Below, one piece after another: positions 26,001 through 35,012 of a stretch of 64,000 nt of DNA. Positions within the stretch are counted from its first letter, which is position 1. Every line of letters begins with the position of its first letter. This DNA comes from Holothuria scabra (Eukaryota; Echinodermata; Holothuroidea; Aspidochirotida; Holothuriidae). Made by a program: the position numbers and the translations under genes. The stretch is taken from positions 53,881,000 through 53,944,999 of the forward strand of contig CM074185.1 in the NCBI GenBank assembly GCA_037179385.1, given 5' to 3'. A model generated the notes under the pieces. That model was not told where the DNA came from. It did no database searches and saw only the letters and a list, made by a program, of their open reading frames with translations.

Positions 26001-29000
26001 TTCAAAACCCTAAATTTGGTTAATGGACTTGGATTCAATAAAATTAAGCTTGGTCCTCTTTGTAGAGGGTTTTACGTGTATTAATAGCATATAATATGTC
26101 TGTCCCTCTTTTCCTTGCAGGCTATAATATGTCCACCCATCCCCCTCGCCCCCCTTAAAAGGTCTGCTTCATAAATTGACGTTGAGTCTTTGTATACTAC
26201 TACACTAAGTTAGTGCTACTAATTGTCTTGTGGAACCGCTACTATAAACATTAGGCCTGACTGTTTACACAGCCGCAACCATTCATTGATGCAGTCTTTG
26301 GCTCTTAATTTTCACTAACATCTGTTCATGGCTTATAAGTCTCTCTGGTGCAATACTTTAAAAACATGTTTCTTTACTTACTGTGCTTCAGCATTTCATA
26401 AAAGTCCTCTAAGGAAAGCAGTCTTGCCCTTTCACTTCACGTTTCTTGAATTCCTGACAACTTTTTTTCCAAAAGTCCTCTCAACTCTCTGGCGAAGAGC
26501 CAAGGGGCGAAAACCAAACGATTACTCCCGGAGGAGTTCTGCTCCCTTAAGGAGCTAAACGTCCCAAATGGACAAGTACGCCCTCCAAAGGGCAAACGTG
26601 TGGTCCTGCTCTAGACTGGCTGAATAGAACAGAAGCCACAACCATTCAGCTTTCGACAAAACCGTAAGAGTTCCTGACAACTGCACACCACTGCATAGCC
26701 TCTCTGTTGTAAGTACAGTAGCTCCTGTACTAGCTGTGCCCGCGCCTATTATGTTACATTGTACTGTGCATGTGATGTACATATGAATGTACAGCATCTG
26801 TGAGCTTTGTATGGTGCAGTGCTGTATCATGCATTGTGTGCATGCGGCCAAGCTATTACGTAATAGCTCCATTAAAACAAGCATTGCATTGTGCTTTGAT
26901 CTTGTTCAGTGTCACGGTTATCACAAAGATGAGCAACTTGAAAGGCAACAAAGATATGCATCAGCATGGTGGGGTGGGGAGGGGGATTGGAATTCTGTAT
27001 GGAGAAAATGGAGAGAAGAAATGAGTACAATAATTTAGGAGGTTGTGCCTCTGGAGTGCAGATGATACCAGGCTGCAAAGTTACAACAACAAAAACTTCT
27101 CAGTGTTGTTGGGGTATACGAGGATATCAAGTACGGGTTAAGAAAGTGTCAGAAAGTGGAGTGGGGAAGGGAGTCAAGAGGTCTCGGGCATGGGTCGGGT
27201 ATTGGAATGACAGGAAGAATTTCCTATTCCAGCTGATATCCGCGCCGTGCATTACAGTACAGTATCTCTGTGTATCCTTTCCAAGGTAGGGGAGGGGGTT
27301 ATACTGTTAGGGAAAACTGAGGGTAAAAATTTCAGGGGAATCCAGGGGTGCGGTGTGTTGCCCACTCGAGTTGCTATGGGTGGCTTTACTGTAACCCCCC
27401 ATTCATTTGAGCCCCCCCCCCCCCACAAAATTTGATAAGTGTGTCCCGCCCTTCCAAAATCCCTATAAATAAAATGTGCCTGGGGAAATGATCAGGGAAA
27501 TATTCGAGCTGAGAAGAATCTAAACTGGTTAAGGTTAACACAAGTTTCTTACTTTCCTGTCTACACCTTCAATTGTAACTTGTACAAATTGTGAGAGATG
27601 TATCACATCCAGTTGGTTATAAATTTGTTTCATTGAGCTTTACATATACTTTCAAATGAATTTGCACCAGGGTGGCTTATACCAACAGACAACTTGACCA
27701 TTTGCATCATGTACATGCATGTTGAACTGGACATGTTCCATTGATGTACATAATATATACCAGTCACTGAATGGTTTCCAGTTTGAACCATTTGGAACCA
27801 TTTGCGAATACCAAAACCATTCGCGAACCATTTGCATTCCATTCAGCTATGCGATCAGAAAACCATTCAGATGTACATTTCCATTCATATACCATTTGAA
27901 ATCCATTTGAGACCAGTCGGGTCCATTCGGGTCCATTCAGAACCATTCGGAACCATTCAACTTTTCCAAATGGTTTCGAATGGAATTTAACCCTGGGTGG
28001 TGGCCGTTTTCCTCCCCCTACCTCGCACACACATGCTTTAAATTTGACTCCGCTGACCCTGATAGCCATATCTCTCTTCTTTCAACATCAGTAGTACATT
28101 GTATACGATGTAACTACTTTGTAATGCTAGGATGTCTTGTTTTTCATAACAGGGAAAATACTGCAACTACAGCGATCCTAGGAGTTTTGCACCTTGGTAC
28201 TGTGAAAAACCAAAGACACCAGGCATGAAGTGTAATAATCTACCGAGATTGTGTTTTAATTTACAGCGCTCAAAACGGATGGTCGACCAACAGACCACAC
28301 CTCTTGAAATAAAAGCTATTGATAGGTAAGTGAATTTTGTGAAAATGAACTTCGATAAGATTTGTCAAATTTTTTCACAACGCCTGGATTTCTAAGACTA
28401 TAAAAGTTTATCCGTCAGTCGACCTACAGTACTCTCTCTTGCAATATTCTGTTGGCCATGCATGAAATGATATACAACCACGGACTTCCTATACATGGAC
28501 AGAGCATACTACACGGTAGATTGTCGCTGTGTGAGAAAAAGCGCACCAAGATGGCTGTCTGCTACGGTTTTGTGTGAAAGCTTTTTTGTCTTATTTTTTT
28601 TGTTTAATATGTTAAAAACGAACGTATTCTAAGCACTCTGGTGAAGTTTTCATTCATTTCTCATGTTCGGTTCTCGAGATATTAGCAACTGAAGTTGACA
28701 CATTTTCTACAAAACTTGGACAATTTTGCCACTTTTAACACACTGAAACTTATACTGGAGAAAATTGTAATTTTATGACTTTTGGGGGGTTTTATAGAAG
28801 AATCTTTCGTTCTTATAGAAAAATTACGTTGGGGTGATCTGTAGCTTGTTGGGGTTTAACGAATATCGTCAAGCAGATAAAGGCCCTCGGGCCATATTGG
28901 AAAATTTTCCCGCGGAAAAAGTTTGGCTTCCCATATGTTTATAGTTTTATATTATATGTATTGGCATACAGGCGCACAGGAACGTTTCAGTTTGGGAGGG

Positions 29001-32000
29001 GGCAGAATTGTCTTTTTTGTCCGAAAAATGTAATCCTGCTCGAAAGTCTGTCTAAGTGGAGCGCACAAAAAGTTGAAAATTGAGAAACCCGAGACAGCAG
29101 GAAATGACATTTCCCGGGCTCGTAACTAAAAACAAAGCAGTCATTATTTTGAGCTTTTTTCGCAATAAAGTTTTTACTTCATTATACTGCCCTAAAACGA
29201 AGAATAATTTGCAGGCATGTATATTTTTGTTGAGCAATCTGTTCGACCAAAACACTTTCCAACCGGAGCGCCACCACCAGTTGGCGCGGAGCGTTTAGAA
29301 AACTTAAAAAATATCTAAACCCTCAGACTCCCGAAAATGGCATTTCCCAGACTTATAACTAGAAATAAAGCAGTCGTTATTCTGAACTTTTCTTTGAAAT
29401 GAAATTTTCACTTCAATAGAAAAACCCAACTTGCTAAGTGATCAGAAAGTTACAACAAAAAAGATATCGCTACAATTAAATGTAATGGTCTTGCCTCATT
29501 TCGGAGGAACTATGCAACGGAATTGAAAACATACTGTTTTTGACTATGTCAATTGCAAGGTCCACTGAAAAAGATGAAATTTTCTACGTGGCTGCCTGAA
29601 CTACAGGAAATGATTGTACTTCAAAAGGATTGAAAATATGGCACGTTACAAGGTGGCTCCAAATGAATTTTCAGTCAGACTTGTGCAGAGGCATTCTCAA
29701 ATTAACTGTTTATCATCATGTGTAGCTGAAAACATAGATGATTTTCATTACCGTTGCTAGAATTCGGCTGTCAAGGCAGGCTAGATGACAAGGCATTGGG
29801 CAACATGCATGCACATGAACAACCTCTCGTCCGATTTTGTAAGGACAATTCGGAATTTTGAGATTCTTTGAAGAATCTGGTATTATAGTAAGCAAAATAG
29901 AAAAGATCAGTTTATCAGGCCCACACCTTTTATCGTGGGTTGGTAGATGAAGGCTCCCCGACGAAACTGGGTTTTCTCATCAACAGGGGAGGGCAACAAA
30001 GCTTCTCCGAGGAGGCATGGCATTGCGCGTACCGATTGAAGATGGGATGATGCGGTGTTTATCACTTCTTCATGGCAGAGCTAGTAAGAAGTGATTAAAA
30101 CCAGGGAGGTGATAAGACCTCCCTGTTAAAACCGATTCAGATACGTATTAAAATAGCGTTACAAAAGAAAAAAGTTCATAACATAACATAACATAACATA
30201 ACATAACATAACATAACATAACATAACATAACATAACATAACATAACATAACATAACATAACATAACATAACATAACATAACATAACATAACATAACATA
30301 ACATAACATAACATAACATAACATAACATAACATAACATAACATAACATAACATAACATAACATAACATAACATAACATAACATAACATAACATAACATA
30401 ACATAACATAACATAACATAACATAACATAACATAACATAACATAACATAACATAACATAACATAACATAACATAACATAACATAACATAACATAACATA
30501 ACATAACATAACATAACATAACATAACATAACATAACATAACATAACATAACATAACATAACATAACATAACATAACATAACATAACATAACATAACAGG
30601 TTGAAGGGCAAAGGAGGGCCAAGGCCCCATAAGATGCCCTGAAGTCCAAGCCCTAATCAAAAGTCAAACCGCCAAAGCTTGACAACAGCCCCAAACAATC
30701 AGATTCTACCACAGCCATGGAAAAACCTGTCAATGTTAACCTTAAAGCAGTGAACTGAGGGGGAGTTAACTACCCAATCTGGTAGACAATTCCACTCGTT
30801 GACAACTCTATGGGAGAAACTAAACTTCCTAATGTCAAGCCTTGCAAAAGGCTTTTCAAGCTTTTTGAAATGCCCACGCACCCGAGAATTACTTTGAACC
30901 CTCAAATAACTACAAGTCAGAAGGGGATTCCTTTCACAAAGAAACTTGAAAACCTGGAGCATGTCTCCCCTAATCCTTCTCAGTTCCAAAGTGGTAAGCC
31001 CAAGATGTTTAAGCCTAGCATGATAAGGCAAATTTCTCACCTCAGGAATAAGGCGAGTGGCTCTCCTCCGAACCTGCTCTAAAAGAAACTTGTCCTTTTC
31101 ATAGAAGGGACTCCAAGCCTGAGCTGCATAGTCAAGATGGGGTCTTACCAACTGCTTATACAAATTAAGTACAATATCCTTACTAAAATTGATGAAATTC
31201 CTCTTGATCAATCCAAGCACTCTATTAGTCTTTACAGCAGTGGCTGCACACTGCCTTGATGACTTTAAATCCCCAGTAATTACAACACCCAGATCTTTCT
31301 CAGAGGTGACATTACTTAAAACACAACCATTCATGTTATGATCATAGCTAAAACTTTTGGGACCAAAATGAAGGAGTACACTTATCTGCATTAAAAGACA
31401 TTTGCCAGGTCTGAGACCAAGAAAATAACCTATCCAGATCTTTCTGCAGCAGTAAGGCATCATCCAAAATGCTAATCTTCCTACAAAGCTTAGTATCATC
31501 TGCAAACTTACTTATACGAGATGTAAGAGAACTATCAATATCATTTATGAAAATTAAGAAAAGAAGTGGGCCAAGGACAGAACCCTGCGGTACTCCACTT
31601 GTGACTTCTTTCCAAGAGGAGAAGTTACCATTGACAGCAACTCTCTGAGATCTACCATGAAGCCACGAATTTATCCAATCAGCACAATTGCCCTGAACCC
31701 CTAACCTATGCAGTTTAACCATTAGCCTACCTAATGGAACTTTATCAAAAGCCTTTGAAAAGTCAAGGTAAATGACATCAACGCCATACCCAGAATCAAG
31801 AGATGAAGAGACATCTTCAAGAAAGCTCAGTAAGTTAGTAACACAAGATCTGCTTGGCAGGAAACCATGCTGTGACAGATTAAGTAACTCATTACTCATA
31901 AAGAAGAAGAAAAAACAGTTCATGATCATCCATTCAGTAAATTAGTTCTTCTTTTCTTAGGCCGCCCGAAAAAATTCAGTCCTTCCCCGACAGGAGGAGA

Positions 32001-33829
32001 TAGGACTAGGTACATGGAATAAGGTACAACAGAGCTACAAAGAAGTGATTGAAAATCGATTCCGATATGTATTGAAATAGCATTTCAAAACAATATCTAT
32101 GTTCAAGATCGCCCATCCAGTAACTTCAGTCCTTGTAGGTTTTTTTTATTATTTTCTTTTTAATTTTTAAGGCCTCCTCCCCGACGAAAACGGCAACCCT
32201 CCCCGACGGGGGAGCCAGTGTTCCCCGACGGGGGGCCATGCCCCCCCCCCGCCCCCCACTGGCGCCACCCCTGGCTGGGATACTTTGCCCAGATTAAGAA
32301 TAAGGCTACGTTTTATTCATGTCATATCTAATAACGTTATTTTTGGAAAATTGACAACCATGCTTTGGAAATGTTTGGGGTGGGACAAGTGCCCCGTGCC
32401 CCTATGGCGAGCTGCTAATGCGACCATCTACGGATAGGCGACTTTGCAGCACATAACTGCAAGCGTTTACACTTATGAAGGACCAGTGCCGACAATGGAA
32501 TTGTCAGGGGCAATGGACCATGCCATCTTCATTCTACCTTTTTCAGTTCTTTAAAAAACTTGGAAGTATTTTTAAGAAAGTTTAGTTAAAATGAAGCATA
32601 TACGTAGGACCAAATTGCGTTTAAGGGCCTTTTGTTCTTCAAACATTTTCAAAGAGGGAGGGCCCTTATACCCCACAGAGGCCATCTCACAACAAAACTA
32701 CTTGGCCTCCCTTAGGAAAGCTTACTTAAACTACTAGAAAATTGATATCATCACTGCATCAAAAATATCACAGAAAAGCTATTATTCCCCTTTCTCAAGT
32801 TAAAATAAATTGCAGCTTGGGGTGTGCAGCTGACGGTTATCAATTACTGATAAATGATGTATAATCTTCAAATCAATAATTCATATGAAGTGAGGCACAA
32901 TGCTTCAAAATGAGTTTCTTTTGTTTATTTTCTTATTTCGTTTAATTTCTAATTTTGTTTAATGAATAATCATAACTCTTCTCTATTCTTTCCAAAGGTT
33001 GAAGATTCCAATTGGAAATAAATCCGTGTCATTTACAATTTCTGAAGTGGACAGTTTCTTTAAAGAACCACCACAGCTGTGCCAACTGACAACAATACCA
33101 AATGATATGTCTACACGGGGATTCTTTTATAAAGATGCATGGCATCCGTTTCATTGTAAGATTAGACTTTTCAGTGTCAAAGAAACGCTCGTATGTCTGC
33201 GAAACACGCACATCTACATGCTAGGGGATTCTACTATCAGACAGTTTGAAGAATATTTTGTTGATAAAGTCAAAGGTTTTAAAGATGTGACGAAAAACAA
33301 AGGCAAATTTATACTTTCTCCAAGGCACTTTCACAACCCAGACTATAACATTACTGTCAAGTATCGAAGCCACGGTCCTCCTTTGAAAACACCATGCCAA
33401 CCTATGGACGAAATCCGTTATGTTTTTAATGAACTCGATAAAATATTAGGAGGACCTGATGTAATTGTTTTCATTTCACTATGGGCTCATTTTGGGAAGA
33501 CTACTTTACACTTGTACGAGAAGAGAATAGAAGCAATATTAGATTCCGTTGAACGACATCTGGAAAGATTTCCGGAAACAACTGTCATATTTAAAGGAGG
33601 TAACACAAGAAGCAACGAAAATTCCTTCTGGGCCATTTGCTCCAGCGATTGGGTATCTTATCGATTTGAGGAAAAATTACGAAGTATACTTTCGAGCCGA
33701 AATTTGAATATTAAGTTCTTGGACGCTTGGGATTTAACAACTGCACACTATTCTGTTGATAGCATTCATCCCAATGACCATATTATAAGTATAATGATGA
33801 ACCAGGTACTTACACAGTACTGCAAATGA
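13844..33829 (+). CDS. NXPE-family protein gene (four coding exons)
   Basis: Joining 13844-14071, 21416-21904, 28153-28325 and 32998-33829 gives 573 residues, close to the usual 550-560 of NXPE proteins. All borders are GT-AG with matching phases (0, 0, 2). Order of parts: a short basic cytosolic tail, membrane anchor at 30-46, an Ig/filamin-like NXPE domain at about 85-225, a Cys-rich linker with CNYSDPR and WYCEKP at 243-259, then a PC-esterase/SGNH-like domain with GDSTIRQ (Ser375) and DSIH (Asp551, His554). The topology is type II, so the bulk should lie in the Golgi lumen or outside the cell. The family has an esterase-like fold, but its substrate is generally unknown and no substrate is claimed here. 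No frameshift or missing key residue is seen, so the gene looks functional. Introns carry DR-array repeats, a 5.3-kb inverted-repeat element and a LINE. Confidence 0.9.
14072..16627. other. NXPE intron 1, 5' part; nothing recognised
   Basis: AT-rich intron with simple tracts (G-rich at 14343-14365 and 14497-14510, poly-T at 16312-16328). No family-like reading frame and no repeat shared with the window. Confidence 0.45.
16628..16952 (+). repeat. Dispersed repeat, copy 1 (pair with 60426-60741)
   Basis: Shares with 60426-60741, in order: GTCCCCTGATTGGT, AGGAGGCTGTAGAGGGTGAA, CACACCTTGAAAATA, CACGTTCACCGGTAAC, AGGGCCCTGGGAATCTAGGA and CACCATGCTACATGACA. Identity is patchy with indels. A parallel reading frame exists in both copies, but most differences in it change the residue, so it is probably not coding. 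Confidence 0.7.
17006..17056 (+). repeat. Three tandem 17-bp repeats
   Basis: AAAAAGTAACTTCTCAT occurs three times in direct tandem, perfect apart from the edges. Confidence 0.85.
17080..17330 (+). repeat. Degenerate DR-array repeat unit
   Basis: Landmarks of the family at 8805 are present but decayed: TTTTGACCTCTTGTGACC, CAAATATGAAAAGGGTCGG, TTAGATATCATGTTTACCAG and TTGACCTCTGACTTCCACCA. Neither end of the element is visible. It appears to be an old fragment. Confidence 0.6.
18011..19911 (+). mobile_element. DR-array repeat family, copy B, in NXPE intron 1
   Basis: Starts ACCAGAAAGCCAAAAGGCTT like copy A, carries about eight diverged 150-180 bp units, and ends with CA repeats and CATCGCATTGATTCCTTGCC near 19900. 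The last few bases of the usual end are changed. Exact DR1 sites lie at 18850-18862, 19006-19018 and 19718-19730, and an exact DR2 at 19691-19704. An unrelated foldback element interrupts it at 18118-18516. Confidence 0.8.
18118..18516. mobile_element. Foldback insertion inside DR-array copy B
   Basis: Copy A reads CATGCAAGACATCCAGTC...CTTCCTACATTGAGA. In copy B about 400 bp is inserted after the equivalent CATGCAA. The insert ends are inverted (CAGGTTCCAATTTCAAAATGG at left over its first 20 bases, CCATTTTGAAAATGGAACTTG at right). The interior repeats the words TGTTGCACGTGCGACAAG, CTCCTTGTCACACAGGCGAC and GTCGCACGTGTGACAAG, that is, inverted CTTGTCGCACGTG-type modules. It is non-coding. Confidence 0.7.
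19976..20472 (+). mobile_element. DR-array repeat family, copy C (short)
   Basis: Complete at both ends (ACCAGAAAGCCAAAAGGCTT start, GGCAAGGAATC end after CA repeats), but with only about two and a half internal units. Its units are of the subtype also found in copy D (CTCTACTAAAGACAATAGGG, TATGAAAAGTGTCGGACATT). One exact DR1 lies at 20266-20278. Confidence 0.8.
20510..21170 (+). repeat. Dispersed 180-bp-unit repeat, copy 1
   Basis: Units recur with the phrases TGCCTGAAA(C/T)GG or GCCCGAAATGGC, AAATC..TTGCCC, CAGGGTAACATAATTA and CGACACATT. Related copies lie at 54240-54560 (same strand) and 57640-58640 (opposite strand). No protein is encoded. It lies in NXPE intron 1. Confidence 0.6.
21416..21904 (+). 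CDS. NXPE coding exon 2 (Ig/filamin-like domain)
   Basis: 163 codons, phase 0 at both ends. The acceptor is TTATCTTTTAG and the donor CAG|GTAAGT. It encodes residues 77-239. The motif VSWTRPSQVTDAKKTSVHV opens the NXPE-type E-set domain, and DFGNGTYDAYFTLRWPGLTQV closes its beta-sandwich. There are two N-glycosylation sequons (NET, NGT). The frame is open upstream to the acceptor, so the apparent GTG start at 21479 is not a start. Confidence 0.9.
21905..22715. other. NXPE intron 2, 5' part
   Basis: AT-rich intron. 22065-22130 (TTTCACATTTG...CCAATCATGGAACAGGACAGTC) is similar to 24940-25010 and shows what a site without the hAT MITE at 25012 looks like. Nothing else recognised. Confidence 0.45.
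25012..25251. mobile_element. hAT-like MITE, copy i
   Basis: Ends CAGGCTTCGACAAATC and ATTTGTTGAAGCCTG are inverted. Flanking 8-mers GGAACAGT and GAAACAGG are imperfect duplications, and 22100-22120 shows a related unoccupied site (CATGGAACAGGACAGTC). The same sequence occurs in opposite orientation at 25294-25564. Confidence 0.7.
25294..25564. mobile_element. hAT-like MITE, copy ii (opposite orientation)
   Basis: Begins CAGGCTTTGACAAT and ends ATTTGTCGAAGCCT(G). The 8-mer GGGTGACT is repeated exactly on both sides (25286-25293, 25565-25572), matching the 8-bp duplication of hAT elements. Together with copy i it forms an imperfect 550-bp hairpin. A similar 45-codon frame in both copies reflects recent common origin; no function is inferred. 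Confidence 0.75.
28153..28325 (+). CDS. NXPE coding exon 3 (Cys-rich linker)
   Basis: 57 codons plus two bases, acceptor TTTTCATAACAG, donor ATAG|GTAAGT. Residues 240-296 include CNYSDPR and APWYCEKP, the conserved linker between the Ig-like and esterase parts of NXPE proteins, with further Cys at MKCNN and RLCF. The trailing AG joins G at 32998 to make Arg297. Confidence 0.88.
28326..30165. other. NXPE intron 3, 5' part with hairpin-bearing repeat
   Basis: 29040-29480 holds about two units of the 180-bp repeat seen at 55546-56180, with the GGAGCGCCACCA...GTTGGCGCGGAGCG hairpin at 29264-29294 and AAATG(A/G)CATTTCCC(G/A)G phrases. 29930-30150 is part of a GC-rich repeat (TCCCCGACGA) that recurs at 32150-32280. 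No gene recognised. Confidence 0.5.
30177..30598. repeat. (ACATA)n pentamer array, about 84 copies
   Basis: 422 bp of uninterrupted ACATA as displayed. It directly abuts the LINE 3' UTR, so it is best read as the expanded microsatellite tail of that element. The perfect repeat opens all three minus-strand frames, which explains long meaningless MLCYV-type reading frames. Confidence 0.95.
30699..31380 (-). pseudogene. LINE RT C-terminal part
   Basis: Encodes the thumb and C-terminal region of a CR1/jockey-like RT: KDLGVVITGDLKSSRQC, RVLGLIKRNF, LYKQLVRPHLDYAAQAWSP and RRATRLIPEVRNLPYHARLK, then a normal-looking end with a stop at 30699. The frame joins the upstream part only through a frameshift at about 31370-31380. 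No intact start, so it cannot be functional. Confidence 0.85.
31370..31905 (-). pseudogene. LINE RT palm part
   Basis: Shows the RT signature in order: QHGFLPSRSCVTNLL, YLDFSKAFDKVP, WLHGRSQRV, SGVPQGSVLGPLLFLIFIND and FADDTKL (the catalytic FADD box, here with Phe as in this LINE group). It stops 22 codons past FNADKC because of a frameshift. N-terminal fingers and the endonuclease are absent. Confidence 0.88.
31924..32997. other. NXPE intron 3, 3' part
   Basis: 32035-32280 is a second unit of the repeat into which the LINE inserted, ending in CCCCGACGGGG phrases and ACTGGCGCCACCCCTGG (32267-32283), which resembles a hAT right end. No matching left end was identified. The rest is AT-rich, with a good pyrimidine tract before the exon 4 acceptor. 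Confidence 0.45.
32998..33829 (+). CDS. NXPE coding exon 4 (PC-esterase-like domain)
   Basis: Starts after CTATTCTTTCCAAAG, completes Arg297 and runs to TGA at 33827. It carries YMLGDSTIRQFEEYF (nucleophile-type Ser375), a central VIVFISLWAHFG strand with WAH, then FKGGNTRS and FLDAWDLTTAHYSVDSIHPNDH, ending in QVLTQYCK. GDS near the start and DxxH near the end are the hallmark positions of SGNH/PC-esterase folds, and both are present. The TTG at 32999 is an internal Leu codon, not a start. Confidence 0.92.
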
Positions 33830-34463
33830 TGACAGATTGCCATTCACCATAGTTGATCGTTGATTGTAGGAAGAATCAGGATGAACACAAGGCTTATGTA
33901 GATGTAAGCGGTCTATACCAGTTTTTATTTTTTTTTCTTTGCAGCATGGCGAGAGAAATTGATCAATTTTCTAAAAAAAAAATTATAGTTAGGTTAAGAA
34001 ACAAGGTTATAGGATTAAATAAATGATATTTGACATGACCAGTCATAATTCGGTATCAGAATTACAAAAGGGAGTAGGAAGGTGCTATTTGTAATAACTG
34101 GTGCAGTTTTTTCCCAAGGAGATGATAGAATGAACAGATGAACCCTCTCGCTATCTCATGAAAACAACTCGAAAGCTTTCCTATTGTTTATCTATAGACG
34201 AATCCGATAAGCGCTTTTGTTAAGTGACTGTAGGCAGCCATTAGTGGGGTTCATCAGCCTTAGATCGTCTTCATTTATTGTCTACATGAATTTCAAACCC
34301 TCACATTCAGTAAAACTGAGGGAACCAATATACAATTTAGTGTGCATGCATCCATGAAAAAGGTAAGCAAGAAAATTGAAAGATTAAAAGGTGATACACC
34401 CCAGTTATGGCCGACTAAAATCAGACCATCACTTGCTGTTCGGATTCTTCTATAAATAACCCT
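33830..34463. other. NXPE 3' UTR and flank
   Basis: AT-rich, no reading frame. It includes the polyadenylation signal at 34018-34023. Nothing else recognised up to the foldback element at 34464. Confidence 0.55.
34018..34023 (+). terminator. AATAAA polyadenylation signal
   Basis: First canonical AATAAA after the NXPE stop codon, 189 bp downstream in AT-rich sequence. The cleavage site itself cannot be fixed. Confidence 0.6.
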
Positions 34464-34698
34464 GGTAGCATTCCCATATGGGCATATGGGCCAGCCCAGA
34501 TAACCCATACGATGCATATGGGATAGTGCTGGGACCCATTTGGGCAATTGCTCCATGTGGGCCCCAGTACTATCCCAAATGGGCATAGGGGATAACTGGG
34601 CTGGCCCATATGGGCCCCATATGGGTCTGGTCTTGGGTGCAAAATAATATGAGACCCATATGGTTTGACGTATATGGGGCCCATATGGGAATGCTACC
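34464..34698. mobile_element. Foldback element built of CCCATATGGG words
   Basis: Left end GGTAGCATTCCCATATGGG and right end CCCATATGGGAATGCTACC are exact complements. The 235-bp interior is a chain of CCCATATGGG, CCCATTTGGG and GGGCCCATATGGG-type palindromes. No coding potential. No clear target duplication. Confidence 0.78.
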
Positions 34699-35012
34699 TG
34701 CACGGGAAGTAGAAAATTTAAGTGACGCACCACTCTTACGAACAGGTCTCGCTACAACAATTTCCGAACCAAAATCGAAATTTGACTAATAATTATTTCC
34801 AAGGATTTACACACTAAATCGAGAGTTGTTCCTAATTTTCCTCACGGTAAAACCTGTTATCATTATCTAATTAGTTATATCGCTCAAAAGAACGATATTC
34901 GTTCGGAAAGCTTTCCGACTTTTGTGCGCGTACTATCCGATAAACATTGTCTCTGGATGTGGCGTTACAATATGTAATCAGTTCACATTTCGTTTTCGTA
35001 CACTGTAAAATC

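Larger units (their letters stand above)
22716..27997. mobile_element. 5.3-kb inverted-repeat element with CCATTTG/CAAATGG word arrays
   Basis: The left end CCCAGGGTTAAATTCCATT and right end AATGGAATTTAACCCTGGG are exact complements. Just inside, both arms (22735-23150 and 27765-27985) are arrays of the palindromic word family ACCATTTGCAAATGGT/ACCATTCGCGAATGGT. The interior holds two hAT MITEs (25012-25564) and sequence with no recognisable transposase. Minus-strand reading frames at 23765-24335 resemble nothing known to me. Target duplication is unclear. The two arms could instead be separate insertions of one short element. The whole lies in NXPE intron 2. Confidence 0.65.
30166..31923 (-). 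mobile_element. 5'-truncated CR1/jockey-like LINE with pentamer tail
   Basis: On the minus strand this contains RT coding remnants (31905 down to 30699), a 3' UTR of about 100 bp, and a 3' tail of TGTTA-type pentamers. Flanking AGAAAAAAGTTCAT (30166-30179) and AGAAAAAACAGTTCAT (31908-31923) look like a target-site duplication with a 2-bp indel. A related unoccupied site is at 32060-32125 (TATTGAAATAGCATTTC...TGTTCAAGATCGCCCATCCAG). The endonuclease and first RT motifs are missing, as expected of 5' truncation. It sits antisense in NXPE intron 3. Confidence 0.85.

Noticed and set aside
30148..30660. Long minus-strand frames of up to 170 codons (MLCYV repeats)
   Set aside because: They are the translation of the perfect ACATA pentamer, open in all frames; not a protein.
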